Origin: Oscheius tipulae
Lineage: Eukaryota > Nematoda > Chromadorea > Rhabditida > Rhabditidae
Assembly (NCBI GenBank): GCA_037178975.1
Contig: JASJZH010000005.1
Coordinates: forward strand, 248,001-312,000
DNA: 64,000 nucleotides
Direction: 5' to 3'
Shown here: positions 44,599 to 55,689 of the stretch, piece by piece
Layout of the letters: each line of letters starts with the position of its first letter
How positions within the stretch are numbered: the stretch's first letter is position 1
Made by a program: the position numbers and the translations under genes
Notes under the pieces: model-generated
Told to the model about the DNA's origin: nothing
What the model saw: only the letters and a program-made list of their open reading frames with translations
Databases searched by the model: none

Positions 44599-47500
44599 AT
44601 GGGTGAGTAGTTCTTTTATTATTTTGGATACAGAGAGATAGAGAGTGATAGAGAGACAGACAAACAGAAAAACAAAAGACAAAGAGAGAAAGAGAACTGT
44701 TTGATTTTCCAGGACTCCTCGTAGCGTTGGTTCGCTGCCTCAAGAAGAAGAAGAAGGATGACTCGACCTCGTTGGATTCTGTCAGAATTGGAGCTCAGGC
44801 TGATTTGAGCCAGTAAGTTGTGATGTTTCGAATTCATTCCATTCATTCAGCTCCTTCGACGAGCACAAAATGGACATAGCCGAGCTTGGAAAACGCTTCA
44901 ATCAGTCCAACATCGACCAGTCTGACCCCAAGAAGTCTGGAGGGCTGAGTCAGTCGGCTGCAGAGCAGAAACTCCATGTAAGTAATAGGGGATTGTCTAA
45001 TTAATATCAATATCAACGTGTGGCTTCGATCAGAAAGAGAGATTTATTACACTATTCCTTACCACTGATTTATTGTCCTATTGGTGTCGTGTGGCTGTGT
45101 GGAGAAGAAAGCTTGTTTTCGGGTCAAAATGTTGGAACGAGACTGGCAGATGGGGGGAGAGAATGTGAAAGAATCGCTGTCACTCATACTTTCTACTTCC
45201 AGACCGACGGTCCCAATGCCCTCGAGCCTCCCAAGACCATCAGCAACTGGGCGCTCTTCATTCGCCAGTTCAACAACCTCCTCTGGTTCCTCATGTTCGG
45301 AGCAGCAGCAATGTGCTTCGCGACATGGTTCTATGATCCCTCGTGAGTCTCTGTCTCATACTTATGCAAACCTTCCAGGGATCCAATCAACTTCTGGGTC
45401 GGTTTCTTCATCGTCATTGTCGTCTTCCTCATGTGCGTGATTTCCTACACGGAAGAGAAGAAGGGAATGGAGGTCAGTTACAGTCATCCCCAGAGAGACG
45501 TATACTCTTACAGGTTGTCCGAGCCTTTAGTACCCTCATGCCAACTTCTTGCAACGTGTTCCGGAACGGGAAGGAAGAAATCCGAAATCCTGAGGATCTG
45601 GTTGTCGGAGATATTGTCGTGGTCCGAAGCGGAAGCCGTGTCCCTGCTGACATTAGAGTCATCTCCTGTACTAGCTTCTATCTGGAGACTTCCTCAATCA
45701 CCGGGGAGGCCGAGCCTCTCGAGTACAACTGCAATGTGGCCAAGGCTGAGACGACCATCTTCGAATGCTACAACGTGGCCTTCAACGGAAGCTTCTGTGT
45801 AGACGGAGAGGGTTACGGAATTGTTATCCGGACTGGACCGAGGACAGTCATCGGACAGATTGCCTCATTGACTACTGGGCAGACTGAACGCAAGTGCAGA
45901 TTCGAGGTTAGAAACCTCTCGATAAATCGATGTTTCTGTTCAGCTCGAGATCGAACGATTCGTCAGGATCATCACTGTCATGGCTCTGACCATGGCCACG
46001 ATTCTGTTCGTAGCTGGACTCATCATTGCCAAGGGAGAAGGAGTAGTCCGACTCTTTGTCACAGGATTCTTGATGGTCGTCATTGCCAATGTGCCTCAAG
46101 GTAAGTGAGAAGACTATCTGTCGCTCTGTCTCTCTGTCTCACTGCCTCTCTGTCTCTTTATCTCTGTATATTCCTATCTATCTGTCTCTCTGTCGGTCTC
46201 ACTTCTTCAATCCGTTTCTTCCAGGTCTCCCAGCCACCGTCACCACTGAGTTGACCATTATTGCTCGCCGTATGGCCAGGAAGAAGGTCTTCCTGAAGAA
46301 GTTGGAAAAGATTGACTCCGTCGGAGCCACCACAGTCATCGCCTCTGACAAGACAGGAACCCTGACCAAGAACTGTATGACCGTTACTGACATTTGGTGC
46401 AATAACCAATACTTGAGCGGTAGGTATTTTTGAGAGTGACGCCATACTAGCTTTTACACTCGCTGTGGGTAGCCTTTACGTGAATGATTTGCAGCCCGAC
46501 CGGAAAATCAGGGACGTACCACGAGGAGGAGAAGACGCGGAGCTTTGGGTCCGACGGAATGGTACGATGCTCCGTTGAGTGACATCCTGAATGTGATCTG
46601 TATCTGCAACAAGGCCAAGCTTGAACATGCGGAGAAAAAGAAAATGTTCAGAGAGTTAGTCCAGTGGCGGCACTTCAAAGAAACTCTCTGTTTAGAGACG
46701 ACGAGCTGGACATGACTGTCAACTCTCTCCCAGCTACCAAAGAACTCTCGATTATGGGATCTCCTTCGGAAGTAGCTCTCCTGAGATATGCCGCTGGAAT
46801 GCTTCCTGTTGAAGAAGTCCGGGAGAGCTTCAAGACCGTCTTTGAGATTCCCTTCAACTCGATCAGGAAGTGGATGATGGTCATCGTTAGGAAGATGAAC
46901 ACGAGATATGAAGAGGATTTGGAGACTGGAGTGAGTTGAAGGCAGAGAGATAGAAAGACAGAGAGACAAAGAGCCAGTGAAACAGAGAAACAAAAAGACA
47001 AAGACAGAGAGACAATAAACTGAACGGTTTCCAGAGCACAGAAGTCGAGTTCACAGTTATGGTCAAAGGAGCCCCCGAAGTCCTTATTGAACTCTGCTCG
47101 ACCATTGCTCGGGAAGGAGAAGAGTGTGAACTGAACGAGAAACGAATCGCCGAGTTCAATGAAGCCTACGAGAACTTCGGAGATGAAGGCTGTCGTGTGA
47201 TTGGAATGGCTTGCAAGAAGTTCCGAGCTCCGGCCAATACCGTCTTTTCCCAGAAGAACGAGAACATTCCGATGAGTGGATGGAGTTTTCTCGGAATGTC
47301 AGCTATTATGGACCCCCCAAGAGAGACAACACCGATGGCCATTGCTGCCTGTAAGGAGGCCGGAATCAAGGTTTACATGGTGACCGGAGACCACAAGTCC
47401 ACAGCCACTGCCATTGCCAGACAGATTGGAATGATCGACGCGGAGAGCAGAACATACAGCAAGAAGGGAGAGGTTCAAATCAGTCAGTCGAGCTCGAGTG

Positions 47501-48849
47501 ATTGGGCGGTGATAACCGGACCGGAACTTCCTGGACTGACTGCGAAACAATGGGACACGCTGCTTCTGAACAGATACATAGTCTTTGCCAGGTGAGAGAG
47601 ACAGAGACATTCCTTCTCTTCTTACTGAGTACGCTTAAGAATAGTGCGACTACATCACAGTTCAGAAAGTAGTCGAATCTCTCTGAAACCGTTGGACCTC
47701 CTGGGGCGGGATTAGTCTCTAGTAACCGTGACAGTCGAGAGACCACCGAAAATGATAGACATGTGCTCTGACCGTTCCTAGTCTCATCCCAACTTTCAGA
47801 ACAACACCGGAGCACAAGCTGCTCATTGTGACAGAGTGTCAGCGTCGTGGAGAGGTAGTAACAGTGACAGGAGACGGAGTCAACGATTCTCCAGCCTTGA
47901 AGAAGGCCGATGTCGGGGTTGCGATGGGTATTGCTGGGTCTGATGTTGCCAAACAAGCAGCTGACATCATTCTCCTTGATGACAACTTTGCCTCAATCGT
48001 GGCCGGTATCGAAGAAGGACGTCTTCTGTTCGATAACCTCAGGAAAACCATTGCCTACACAATGACCCACATGTGGCCTGAACTCGTACCCATCATGATC
48101 AACTTCTTCTTCGGATTCCCTCTCGGACTGACCCCCGTCCAGATCCTATCCATTGATCTAATCACAGACGTTCCTCCGGCTGTCTCTCTGGCTTACGAGG
48201 GTCCGGAAGAGGATATTATGAGCCAACCTCCTAGGAAAGTCACGACCCATCTGGTCACCAAGGGACTCATGATCTACACCTACATCTTCATGTCTAACTT
48301 CATCTCTGTTGGTGGCATTGTGGCTTATCTCTACACCTGGTGGCTGAATGGAGTCGGACCCTTCGAGCTTGCCTACACCTCGACGAAGCATTTCAAGCAC
48401 GGAGCTGAGAATTACACTATGTCGGATGGAACCATCATTGGGGAGGAAAGACAGATCTTCATGGCTGCGCAAGCTGCTTCGGCCTTCCACATTGCGGTCG
48501 TGATTGCTCAATGCTGGCATCTATGGATGTGTCTTACCAGAAGAGTCTCGATCTTCAAGCATGGAGTCAACAATATTGTGAGTCTCCATCTCTGTCTCCG
48601 TTTCTGTGTCCCCAGTTCTGGCATCTCTTTGTCTTTCAGGTTGCAGTCTTCGCCGTGATTATCGACGTCCTCCTGATCTTTTTCTTCACCTATACCCCCG
48701 GAGTCAAGTTCATTTTCGGGTCTGAACCACCTCCATGGCAGGCGTGGATGGTCCCCATGGTCGTCGGCATCTGCATGTGGGTCTTCAACGAGACCAGGAA
48801 GTACCTCATAAGGCATAACAATCCTATAGTCAACCCTGTCAAATGGTAG
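44599..48849 (+). CDS. Na,K-ATPase alpha-like P-type ATPase (CATP type), tandem copy 1 (1049 aa)
   Basis: Thirteen exons: 44599-44602, 44713-44812, 44851-44977, 45203-45342, 45379-45472, 45514-45906, 45944-46100, 46225-46419, 46495-46654, 46696-46930, 47035-47591, 47800-48577 and 48640-48849. The first exon is only ATGG. Motifs in order: TGEAEPL (actuator loop), NVPQGLPATVT (M4), SDKTGTLT with the phosphorylated Asp at about residue 380, KGAPEVLIE, MDPPRE, MVTGDHKSTATAIA, TGDGVNDSPALKKAD and the ten-helix core. Length equals Na,K-ATPase alpha. Against pig alpha-1, several cation ligands differ: E327 is Gln 338, S775 is His, N776 is Met and D926 is His, while E779, D804 and D808 are kept. This resembles the divergent nematode CATP-1 to -4 group. 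C. elegans CATP-1 has been reported to regulate developmental timing independently of pump function. AATAAA lies at 48963. Confidence 0.96.
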
Positions 48850-48962
48850 CTGTACATATTGGCCCCACAGAATACAATGAACGTTTGGCTTTACGGCAGG
48901 GCATAACTTCATAAAGACCATTATAACGAGTTGTAAGAAACATTTTTATGTGTCGGTTAGAA

Positions 48963-48968
48963 AATAAA
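48963..48968 (+). terminator. Polyadenylation signal AATAAA
   Basis: About 115 nt after the stop codon of P-type ATPase copy 1. Confidence 0.5.
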
Positions 48969-49425
48969 ATGTATTTTGAAGGGAAACAGAGACCTCTGTC
49001 TCACACTGAGAGTGAAGCTGTTCGAATAGAAAATTCAGTTATTCTGTACTGCACGGAACGCACTTTCTCTAGACATTGATTGATTGTATGTAAAAGAAAC
49101 TTTTGTTACTGTAACCCAGGGCATCTTGCAATAAAGAGAAGCTAGACAGTTTGAAACAGCACCAGTCGGCTTTGCCGCCTCGCGTTCGATTTTAGAGCGA
49201 ACTGGAAAGCTTATGAAATATGAATCTGTTGTAGGATCAGGGCTAGATAGACATTTAGAAGACGTTATTTATTTGGAAAAAAAGCACTAGAACTGATCGG
49301 GCAGAGGAGACTGACAGAGAGTTCAGTTCAGGCAGAAAGAAAAGTACTGGAGGGGAACTGGTAGAATCACGCTACATCAATAGAGTTGTCAAATTTTTGC
49401 AAAACTTCCCGCAGGAAGAAACTGA

Positions 49426-49473
49426 GGCCGATCTTATCGAACCAAAGAAATTAACGGTTCGATAAGATCGGCC
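49426..49473. repeat. Perfect 18-bp inverted repeat (hairpin)
   Basis: Arms ggccgatcttatcgaacc and ggttcgataagatcggcc are exactly complementary, with a 12-nt loop, followed by cccgtttttta. The structure would be a strong hairpin in DNA or RNA. Confidence 0.9.
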
Positions 49474-49479
49474 CCGTTT

Positions 49480-49812
49480 TTTACCCGTACCCCGGTTGCA
49501 TTCACCCTAGTGGGCGGCCCTACCCCGAGGGTAGGGACTTAGACAAGTCACCCGAGTGGCAGTCTCCGGTAACTTGCCCGACCTAAGCCGTAAGCCAGTG
49601 CTCAAGAGCCAAGTTCGGGAGAACCTGGGGGCAGCCAGTTGGAGCCCGAACCCGGACCTCATGAGCAGTGTGACCTGGCTTTTTCTGGATTCGCCGCGAC
49701 TATATAGCCCGATGTAGCGCGAGCAAAGAGACAGTACGGGTGGGACAAATGCGTTACAAAAGATTTTTTGGCGAGCGCGATAGCGGGCTGATGAGGTGAC
49801 CTGACGGGTTAG
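49480..49812. other. GC-rich segment of unlike composition
   Basis: Markedly more GC-rich than the surrounding spacer. It contains the palindrome ccctaccccgagggtaggg near 49518 and no tract of the GAGACA type. It directly follows the perfect hairpin. A decayed mobile-element end or a foreign insert is possible; neither is shown. Confidence 0.4.
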
Positions 49813-50210
49813 CAATATTCTGCACAGTTGTAGAACGAATCGAGATCTCCAACTTTGGAGAACATCACATTTATCAAAAAAAAAGCGCTTGAGTCCGAAA
49901 AATAAATACCAATTCAGGATCTTTCAAAGAACGTGAACCTCATAATTGAGCAACATCTTTTCCGATTTCCCAAGGTCGTCAGTCGATCTCAATCTCTCTC
50001 TCTGTTTCTATCTCGATTCTTCCGCCCACAACCTCCTCGTCACGCATAATCTCTTCCTATTCATAACGGGTCCAAAATCTCAAGACGTCAACAGTCGCCA
50101 CAGTTCACTTTCTGCCTTCCTCTGTTACTCCTAAAAGAGATTAAAGTGGGGAGTATATTTACGCCCTCCCGACGGAATGAACCATTCTCGTCTTCTCCAA
50201 GCCATCTGCC

Positions 50211-53200
50211 ATGGGTACAATATCATCAGTTTTTGGGAAAAAAAACTTAGTCTAGGTCTCCTCATGATCCTGCTTCGTTGTCTGAAGAAGAAAAAGAAGG
50301 ACGATGACAGTCACAGCCTCGACTCTGTTGCGGTCAACGCGAAGAAGGATCTCGCCCAGTTAGTTGTTACTGTTTTCTTTGAATTACTGTAATGGTGGAC
50401 GCACTTTTAATTGGAGGATGATTTCAGTTCCTTTGACGAACATCGAATGAACTTTTCCGAACTGGCCAAGCGATTCAGTCAGTCTCACATCGACGACCAG
50501 GATCTGAAGAAGTCGGCTGGACTGAGCTCGTCGGTAGCAGAACAGAAACTTTTGGTGAGTCGGGATAACTGTCTCTCTGTTTCCTATCACTCTGACTCTA
50601 TATCTCTGTCTTCCTGTCTCTCAGCAACGCCATCCTTTCTTTATCTAGACCGACGGTCGTAATGCCCTGGAACCCCCAAAAGTCATCAGCAATTGGATGC
50701 TGTTCGCCCGTCAATTCAACAACCTTCTCTGGTTCCTGATGTTTGGAGCAGCTGCACTCTGCTTTGTCTCCTTCTTCTACGACCCTACCCAAGAGATCAA
50801 TCTCTATGTTGGACTCTTCATCGTCACGATAGTCTTCCTTATGTGCGTCATGTCTTTTATTGAAGAGAAGAAGGGAATGGAGGTCGATTACTGTCATCTT
50901 CATACAGACATATATTCTTACAGGTAGTCCGAGCCTTTAGCACCCTCATGCCAACTTCCTGCAACGTGATCCGGAATGGGAAAGAGGACGTTATCAATCC
51001 GGAAGAGCTCGTTGTTGGCGACATTGTGGTGGTCAGGAATGGAAGCCGTGTCCCTGCTGACATTCGGGTCATCAGCTGCGCCAACTTCTATCTGGAAACT
51101 TCTTCCCTGACCGGAGAACCCGAGCCGCTGGAGTATCACTGCAACACGGCTAAGCCAAACGATTCCATCTTCGAGTCCTACAACATCGGATTCAATGGAA
51201 GCTTCTGTGTGGACGGAGAGGGTTACGGAATCGTGATTCGGACAGGAACCAGGACGGTCATTGGACAGATTGCCTCCTTGACCACTGGACAGAAAGAGAC
51301 ACGATGCAAGTTTGAGCTGGAGATTAATAGATTCGTGAGATTCATCACAGTCATGGCCCTGACCATGGCCACTGCTCTATTCGGAGCTGGACTCATCATC
51401 ACCAAGGGACACGATGTGGTCAGACTCTTTGTCACCGGATTCTTGATGGTCGTCATTGCCAATGTTCCTCAAGGTGAGAGAACAGTCTCTGTGTTTCTGT
51501 TTCTCTCCTCCCAACCCATTTCTTGCAGGTCTCCCAGCCACTGTCACCACCGAACTGACCATCATTGCTCGCCGTATGGCCAGCAAGAACGTCTTCCTGA
51601 AGAAACTGGAAAAGATTGACAGCATTGGAGCCACGACTCTGATCGCCTCTGACAAGACCGGAACCCTCACAAAGAACTGCATGACCGTCACTGACATCTG
51701 GTACAATAACCAATATCTGAGCGGTGAGTAAACAGGCTCAGCGGGAGAGAGTCTCGTCACTTTTTCAGCTAGACCGGAGAATACGGGAAGGACGACGAGA
51801 AGGAGACGACAGGATGTCAAGAGTCCGACGGAATGGTATGAGGCTCCGCTGAGTGACATCCTGAATGTTCTGTGCATCTGTAACAAGGCCCGGTTGGAAC
51901 AGGCGGAGAAGAAGAAAATGTTCAGAGAGTAACTAGCCTTGTTGTCTCGTACTATTTCTCTCAGGGATTCCGAACTTGACATGACTGTCAACCGTCTTCC
52001 TCCAGCCAAAGAACTGTCTATCTTGGGAACTCCGTCGGAGGTGGCTCTGCTGAGATATGCAGCCGGAATGGTACCTGTGGAAGAGATCAGAACCAGCTTC
52101 AAGGTCGTCTTTGAAATTCCGTTCAATTCAGTCAGAAAGTGGATGATGGTCATTGTTAGGAAGAAGTCGAGCAGATATGATGATCAGGAGACGGCTAAGG
52201 AGAATGAGGTGAGCGACAGAGACAAAGATAGGACAGTCCCATTTCCAGACAGACGAAGTCGAATACACTGTCATGATCAAAGGAGCCCCAGAAGTCCTGA
52301 TCGAAAACTGCTCTCACATTGCCCGAGACAACGAGCTCATCGAGATGACAGACAAGAGACAGGAAGAGTTCCAAGAAGCTTATGAAAACTTCGGTGACGA
52401 AGGCTGTCGCGTGATTGGAATGGCCTGCAAAAAGTTCCGAGCTCCTGCCAACATTGTCTTTTCCCAGAAAGACGAGAATGTTCCAATGGACGGCTGGACA
52501 TTCCTGGGAATGTCAGCCATCATGGATCCGCCAAGAGACACAACAGCTTCTGCAATCACTGCCTGTAAGGAGGCCGGAATCAAGGTTTACATGGTGACCG
52601 GAGACCACAAGTCCACCGCCACGGCCATAGCCAAGCAGATTGGAATGATCGACGCGGAACAGAAGAGTCTGACCTCAAAGGACATGATGACCATCACTCA
52701 GAGATCCGAGAATGATTGGGCTGTCATCACTGGACCGGAGTTGCCAGCACTGTCAGCTAAACAGTGGGACGGACTGCTACAGCATCGATACATCGTCTTT
52801 GCCAGGTAAGAGACTGTCACTGTCAATCTCATCCTTTTCTGACTCCCTTTACTTCAGAACGACGCCAGAACACAAACTGCTCATAGTCACAGAATGTCAG
52901 AAGCGTGGAGAGGTGGTGACAGTGACAGGAGACGGTGTCAATGACTCTCCAGCTCTCAAAAAGGCCGATGTCGGGGTTGCGATGGGGATTGCTGGCTCTG
53001 ACGTTGCGAAGCAAGCAGCCGATGTGATTCTCCTAGACGACAATTTTTCCTCAATCGTCCAAGGAATTATGGAAGGCCGTCTCCTGTTCGATAACCTGAG
53101 GAAAACCATCGCCTACACAATGACTCACATGTGGCCCGAGCTGGTACCAATCATGCTGAACTTCTTCTGCGGATTCCCTCTCGGACTGACTCCCGTGCAG

Positions 53201-54035
53201 ATCCTGTCTATTGATCTGATCACGGACGTCCCTCCGGCTATCTCTCTGGCTTATGAGGGTCCGGAAGAGGATATTATGAACCAACCTCCTAGGAAAGTCA
53301 CGACACATCTGGTTACCAAAGGACTTCTGATGTACTCTTACATGTTCATGTCCATGTTTATCAATATTGGAGGCATTGTGGCTTATCTCTACACCTGGTG
53401 GTGAGTTGATTAGAAGAGACAGAGATACAAATTGGGAGACATAGAGACAGAGACACAGAGCGATAGAGAGACAGAAAGACAGAGATACAGAGGGATAGAG
53501 AGAGACAGTATGAGCCAATCCTACCTCTCTAGGCACAACGGAGTCTCTCCAACAGAATTGGCCTTTACCTCTGAGACCTACTTCAAGCCCGGAGCTCTGA
53601 ACTTCACCCGATCCGATGGCGTTGTCCTGGATGAGGAGACCCAAGTCTACATGGCAGCTCAAGCCGCTGCCGCCTTCCATATAACCGTCGTCATCAGCCA
53701 AGCCTGGCATCTGTGGATGTGTCTGACCAGGAGAGTGTCTCTCTTCACCCATGGAGTCAATAACATTGTGAGTCTTTTTTGTCTCCCTGCCCCTGTTCCA
53801 ATTCATTGGACTTGATGACTTTCAGGTTGCCGTCTTCGCCGTAATTATCGACGTTCTCTTGATTTTCTTCTTCACCTTCACTCCTGGTGTGAAGTACGTC
53901 TTCGGATCTGAGCCTCCTCCATGGAAAGCCTTTCTTATTCCCCAGGTCGTGGGAATCTCCATGTGGATCTTCAACGAGATCAGAAAGTACATGATCCGGA
54001 TTGATCATCCAGCTGTTAAGATTGTTAAATGGTAG
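50211..54035 (+). CDS. Na,K-ATPase alpha-like P-type ATPase (CATP type), tandem copy 2 (1053 aa)
   Basis: Twelve exons: 50211-50214, 50256-50358, 50428-50554, 50649-50882, 50924-51473, 51529-51723, 51769-51928, 51965-52208, 52249-52805, 52858-53400, 53533-53767 and 53826-54035. It is a close paralogue of copy 1, including the ATGG first exon. Motifs: TGEPEPL, NVPQGLPATVT, SDKTGTLT, KGAPEVLIE, MDPPRD, MVTGDHKSTATAIA and TGDGVNDSPALKKAD. The same cation-ligand changes are present (Gln for E327, His-Met for S775-N776, His for D926). It lacks two introns found in copy 1 (after 45342 and 45906) and has one that copy 1 lacks (53401-53532), almost wholly GAGACA repeat. AATAAA at 54090-54095 lies about 55 nt after the stop. 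Confidence 0.96.
53401..53532 (+). repeat. GAGACA-type tract forming a copy-specific intron
   Basis: The whole 132-nt intron between the two flanking splice sites is built of gagaca/gacaga units. Copy 1 of the ATPase is uninterrupted at this point (TWWLNGVGP against TW|WHNGVSP). Confidence 0.85.
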
Positions 54036-54089
54036 TCTATACCCTGAAATTTTCTCTCAAAATATTGTTCATACTTATTTTTAGTTGTC

Positions 54090-54095
54090 AATAAA
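54090..54095 (+). terminator. Polyadenylation signal AATAAA
   Basis: About 55 nt after the stop codon of P-type ATPase copy 2. Confidence 0.55.
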
Positions 54096-54564
54096 CCTAT
54101 CTGACTTGTATTATATTTGTAGGCTACAGTGTTGCGCCACAGCTGTCAATTGTCTCTCTGTCTCACTGTCTCGCAGTCTCTCTGCCTCTCTGTTGATCAC
54201 CATTCCTTGTTTTGAACTCTTATCTGTCTCTCCCTATTTCCGATGTACAAAACAGACAGAGACCTAAATCACAAAATGTGTGTCCAATGTGATCACTTTG
54301 TGCGTTTGGGGCGCTCGTTTGCTGACAAATGTTGCCTGCTTTTGTTGATTTTACGGACCAACAGAAGTGGCGAACATTTCGACATCGGGGGGTGGCTGAA
54401 GTTGATAAAAAAGTGGCACTTGATCTCTTCAGGAGCGCAAGTTTTGAACCCTACTAATTGACTAATATCATGAAGTTTGTCCTTTTTTTAGTTACAAGGC
54501 ATGATATGGCTTGTGGTGCCAGTCTGTTTCACCTTTTCACACCCAAACACCGTTTTTCGGCCTA

Positions 54565-55015
54565 ACCATGTTTTGAAAAGTTGTAGCCCATGTCTAAATC
54601 TACAACTTTGCAGAACATCATTTTGCTCCTAAAACATTTCTTGGACCTGTCCAGAGCAATTTAGTTTTTGTCCCCTGTGTCACCCCGTAGCATCTCACGC
54701 CGGTCAATTCCATATATACCGGGCGCCGCGCCTCCAAGTCAGTTCTCGGGCTCAAGTAATCGTACCAGCGGTACCCTCAGACCATGATCGTTGTAGAACA
54801 AGAAGAGAGTGGTCTAGGGAAAAATGGCTTTATGTCAGGCTAAGGCCCTTTTATCTGCCAGTTGTAAAACGAATTCAGACCAGGATCGTTGTAGAACGAA
54901 TTTACCGAAGTAGTTTCGAGAGTGGTCTAGGGAAAAACACTGCTTTTTGCAAGGAAATAGGTGATTTATGTCAGGATAGGCCTCCTTCTCCTATTTTTTT
55001 CTTTGAGGGTTTAAA
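54565..55015. repeat. R-family interspersed repeat, copy 3 with internal duplication
   Basis: Starts with aaaagttgtagcccatgtct and ctacaactttgcagaacatc, then tcgtaccagcggtaccctca. The block containing gatcgttgtagaacaa to gagagtggtctagggaaaaa occurs twice (from about 54779 and 54881), so this copy carries a partial tandem duplication. Confidence 0.75.
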
Positions 55016-55359
55016 AACAAAACATCAGCGTCTATTAGCTATTGAAACTCTATAGTTTTCTGTGTTTGTCCGGAACTCGAACCAAAGTTGGCAAGTTGTT
55101 GAGAATTCTGTTTTTTTTTCTACTACTCTACTACTGTGACTAGAAGATGGGGGAGGGGAGAGAGAGGTGAGTTGCGGTAGCTCAATTGAACGGAGGGACA
55201 GAGAGACCAAAGGATACTTGACTACCAAACTCCCATTGCGCAATCTTGCATCATTTGTAGTCTGTCTCCCCGTCTACTATAAGTTCTGTCCCACAGTGCT
55301 TTTTGCACACTTCTCCCTGCTTCCAGTTCTGTGCTCTTCGCACTTACCGTAATGCAAAT

Positions 55360-55490
55360 ATTCAGTTGCAAGACTCCGATTGCAAAGAGGTGATGAAAGT
55401 CTTCGGGAGATTACGGTACTCTACGAGAGTTGTCAGCATGATGATTACAAAGGACAGGAAGAGTATAAGAGCGGAAGTAGACAGTAGTAG
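55360..55490 (-). CDS. Possible 3' exon of a small membrane protein
   Basis: A minus-strand open frame ending at a TGA near 55365 encodes a hydrophobic helix (LSTSALILFLSFVIIMLTTL) followed by a short polar tail (VEYRNLPKTFITSLQSESCN). It resembles in layout the small membrane protein at 37767. No upstream exon in the right phase could be joined. Weak support. Confidence 0.25.
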
Positions 55491-55689
55491 TTCTGTCTCT
55501 GTCTCCTTCTTTCCCTGTCTCTCTGTCTCTGTCTTTCTGTCAAACTGTGTTTATGTCTCTCAATTTGCTAACTGCAGGGCTTCCCCTAGACAGTCAGAGA
55601 ATCTGCAAAGATTAGGATAATTGTTCGCTCCAAAAATACGCTTTGGCTTATCGAATCGGAGCTAACTGGGTCGAATTGTCATCAAGATG

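Larger units (their letters stand above)
48850..50210. other. Spacer between the two P-type ATPase genes
   Basis: Contains the AATAAA of copy 1 (48963-48968), a perfect hairpin (49426-49473) and an unusually GC-rich segment (49480-49812), each listed separately. No gene is supported. The minus-strand frame at 49507-49815 lies in the GC-rich segment. Confidence 0.5.

Noticed and set aside
44373-44606. 77-aa ORF upstream of ATPase copy 1 as its N-terminus
   Set aside because: Joining this frame to exon 2 introduces a stop within about 15 codons; only the ATGG start at 44599 keeps the ATPase frame, and copy 2 shows the same layout.
49507-49815. 102-aa minus-strand ORF in the GC-rich segment
   Set aside because: Composition-driven open frame with no family resemblance or splice support.
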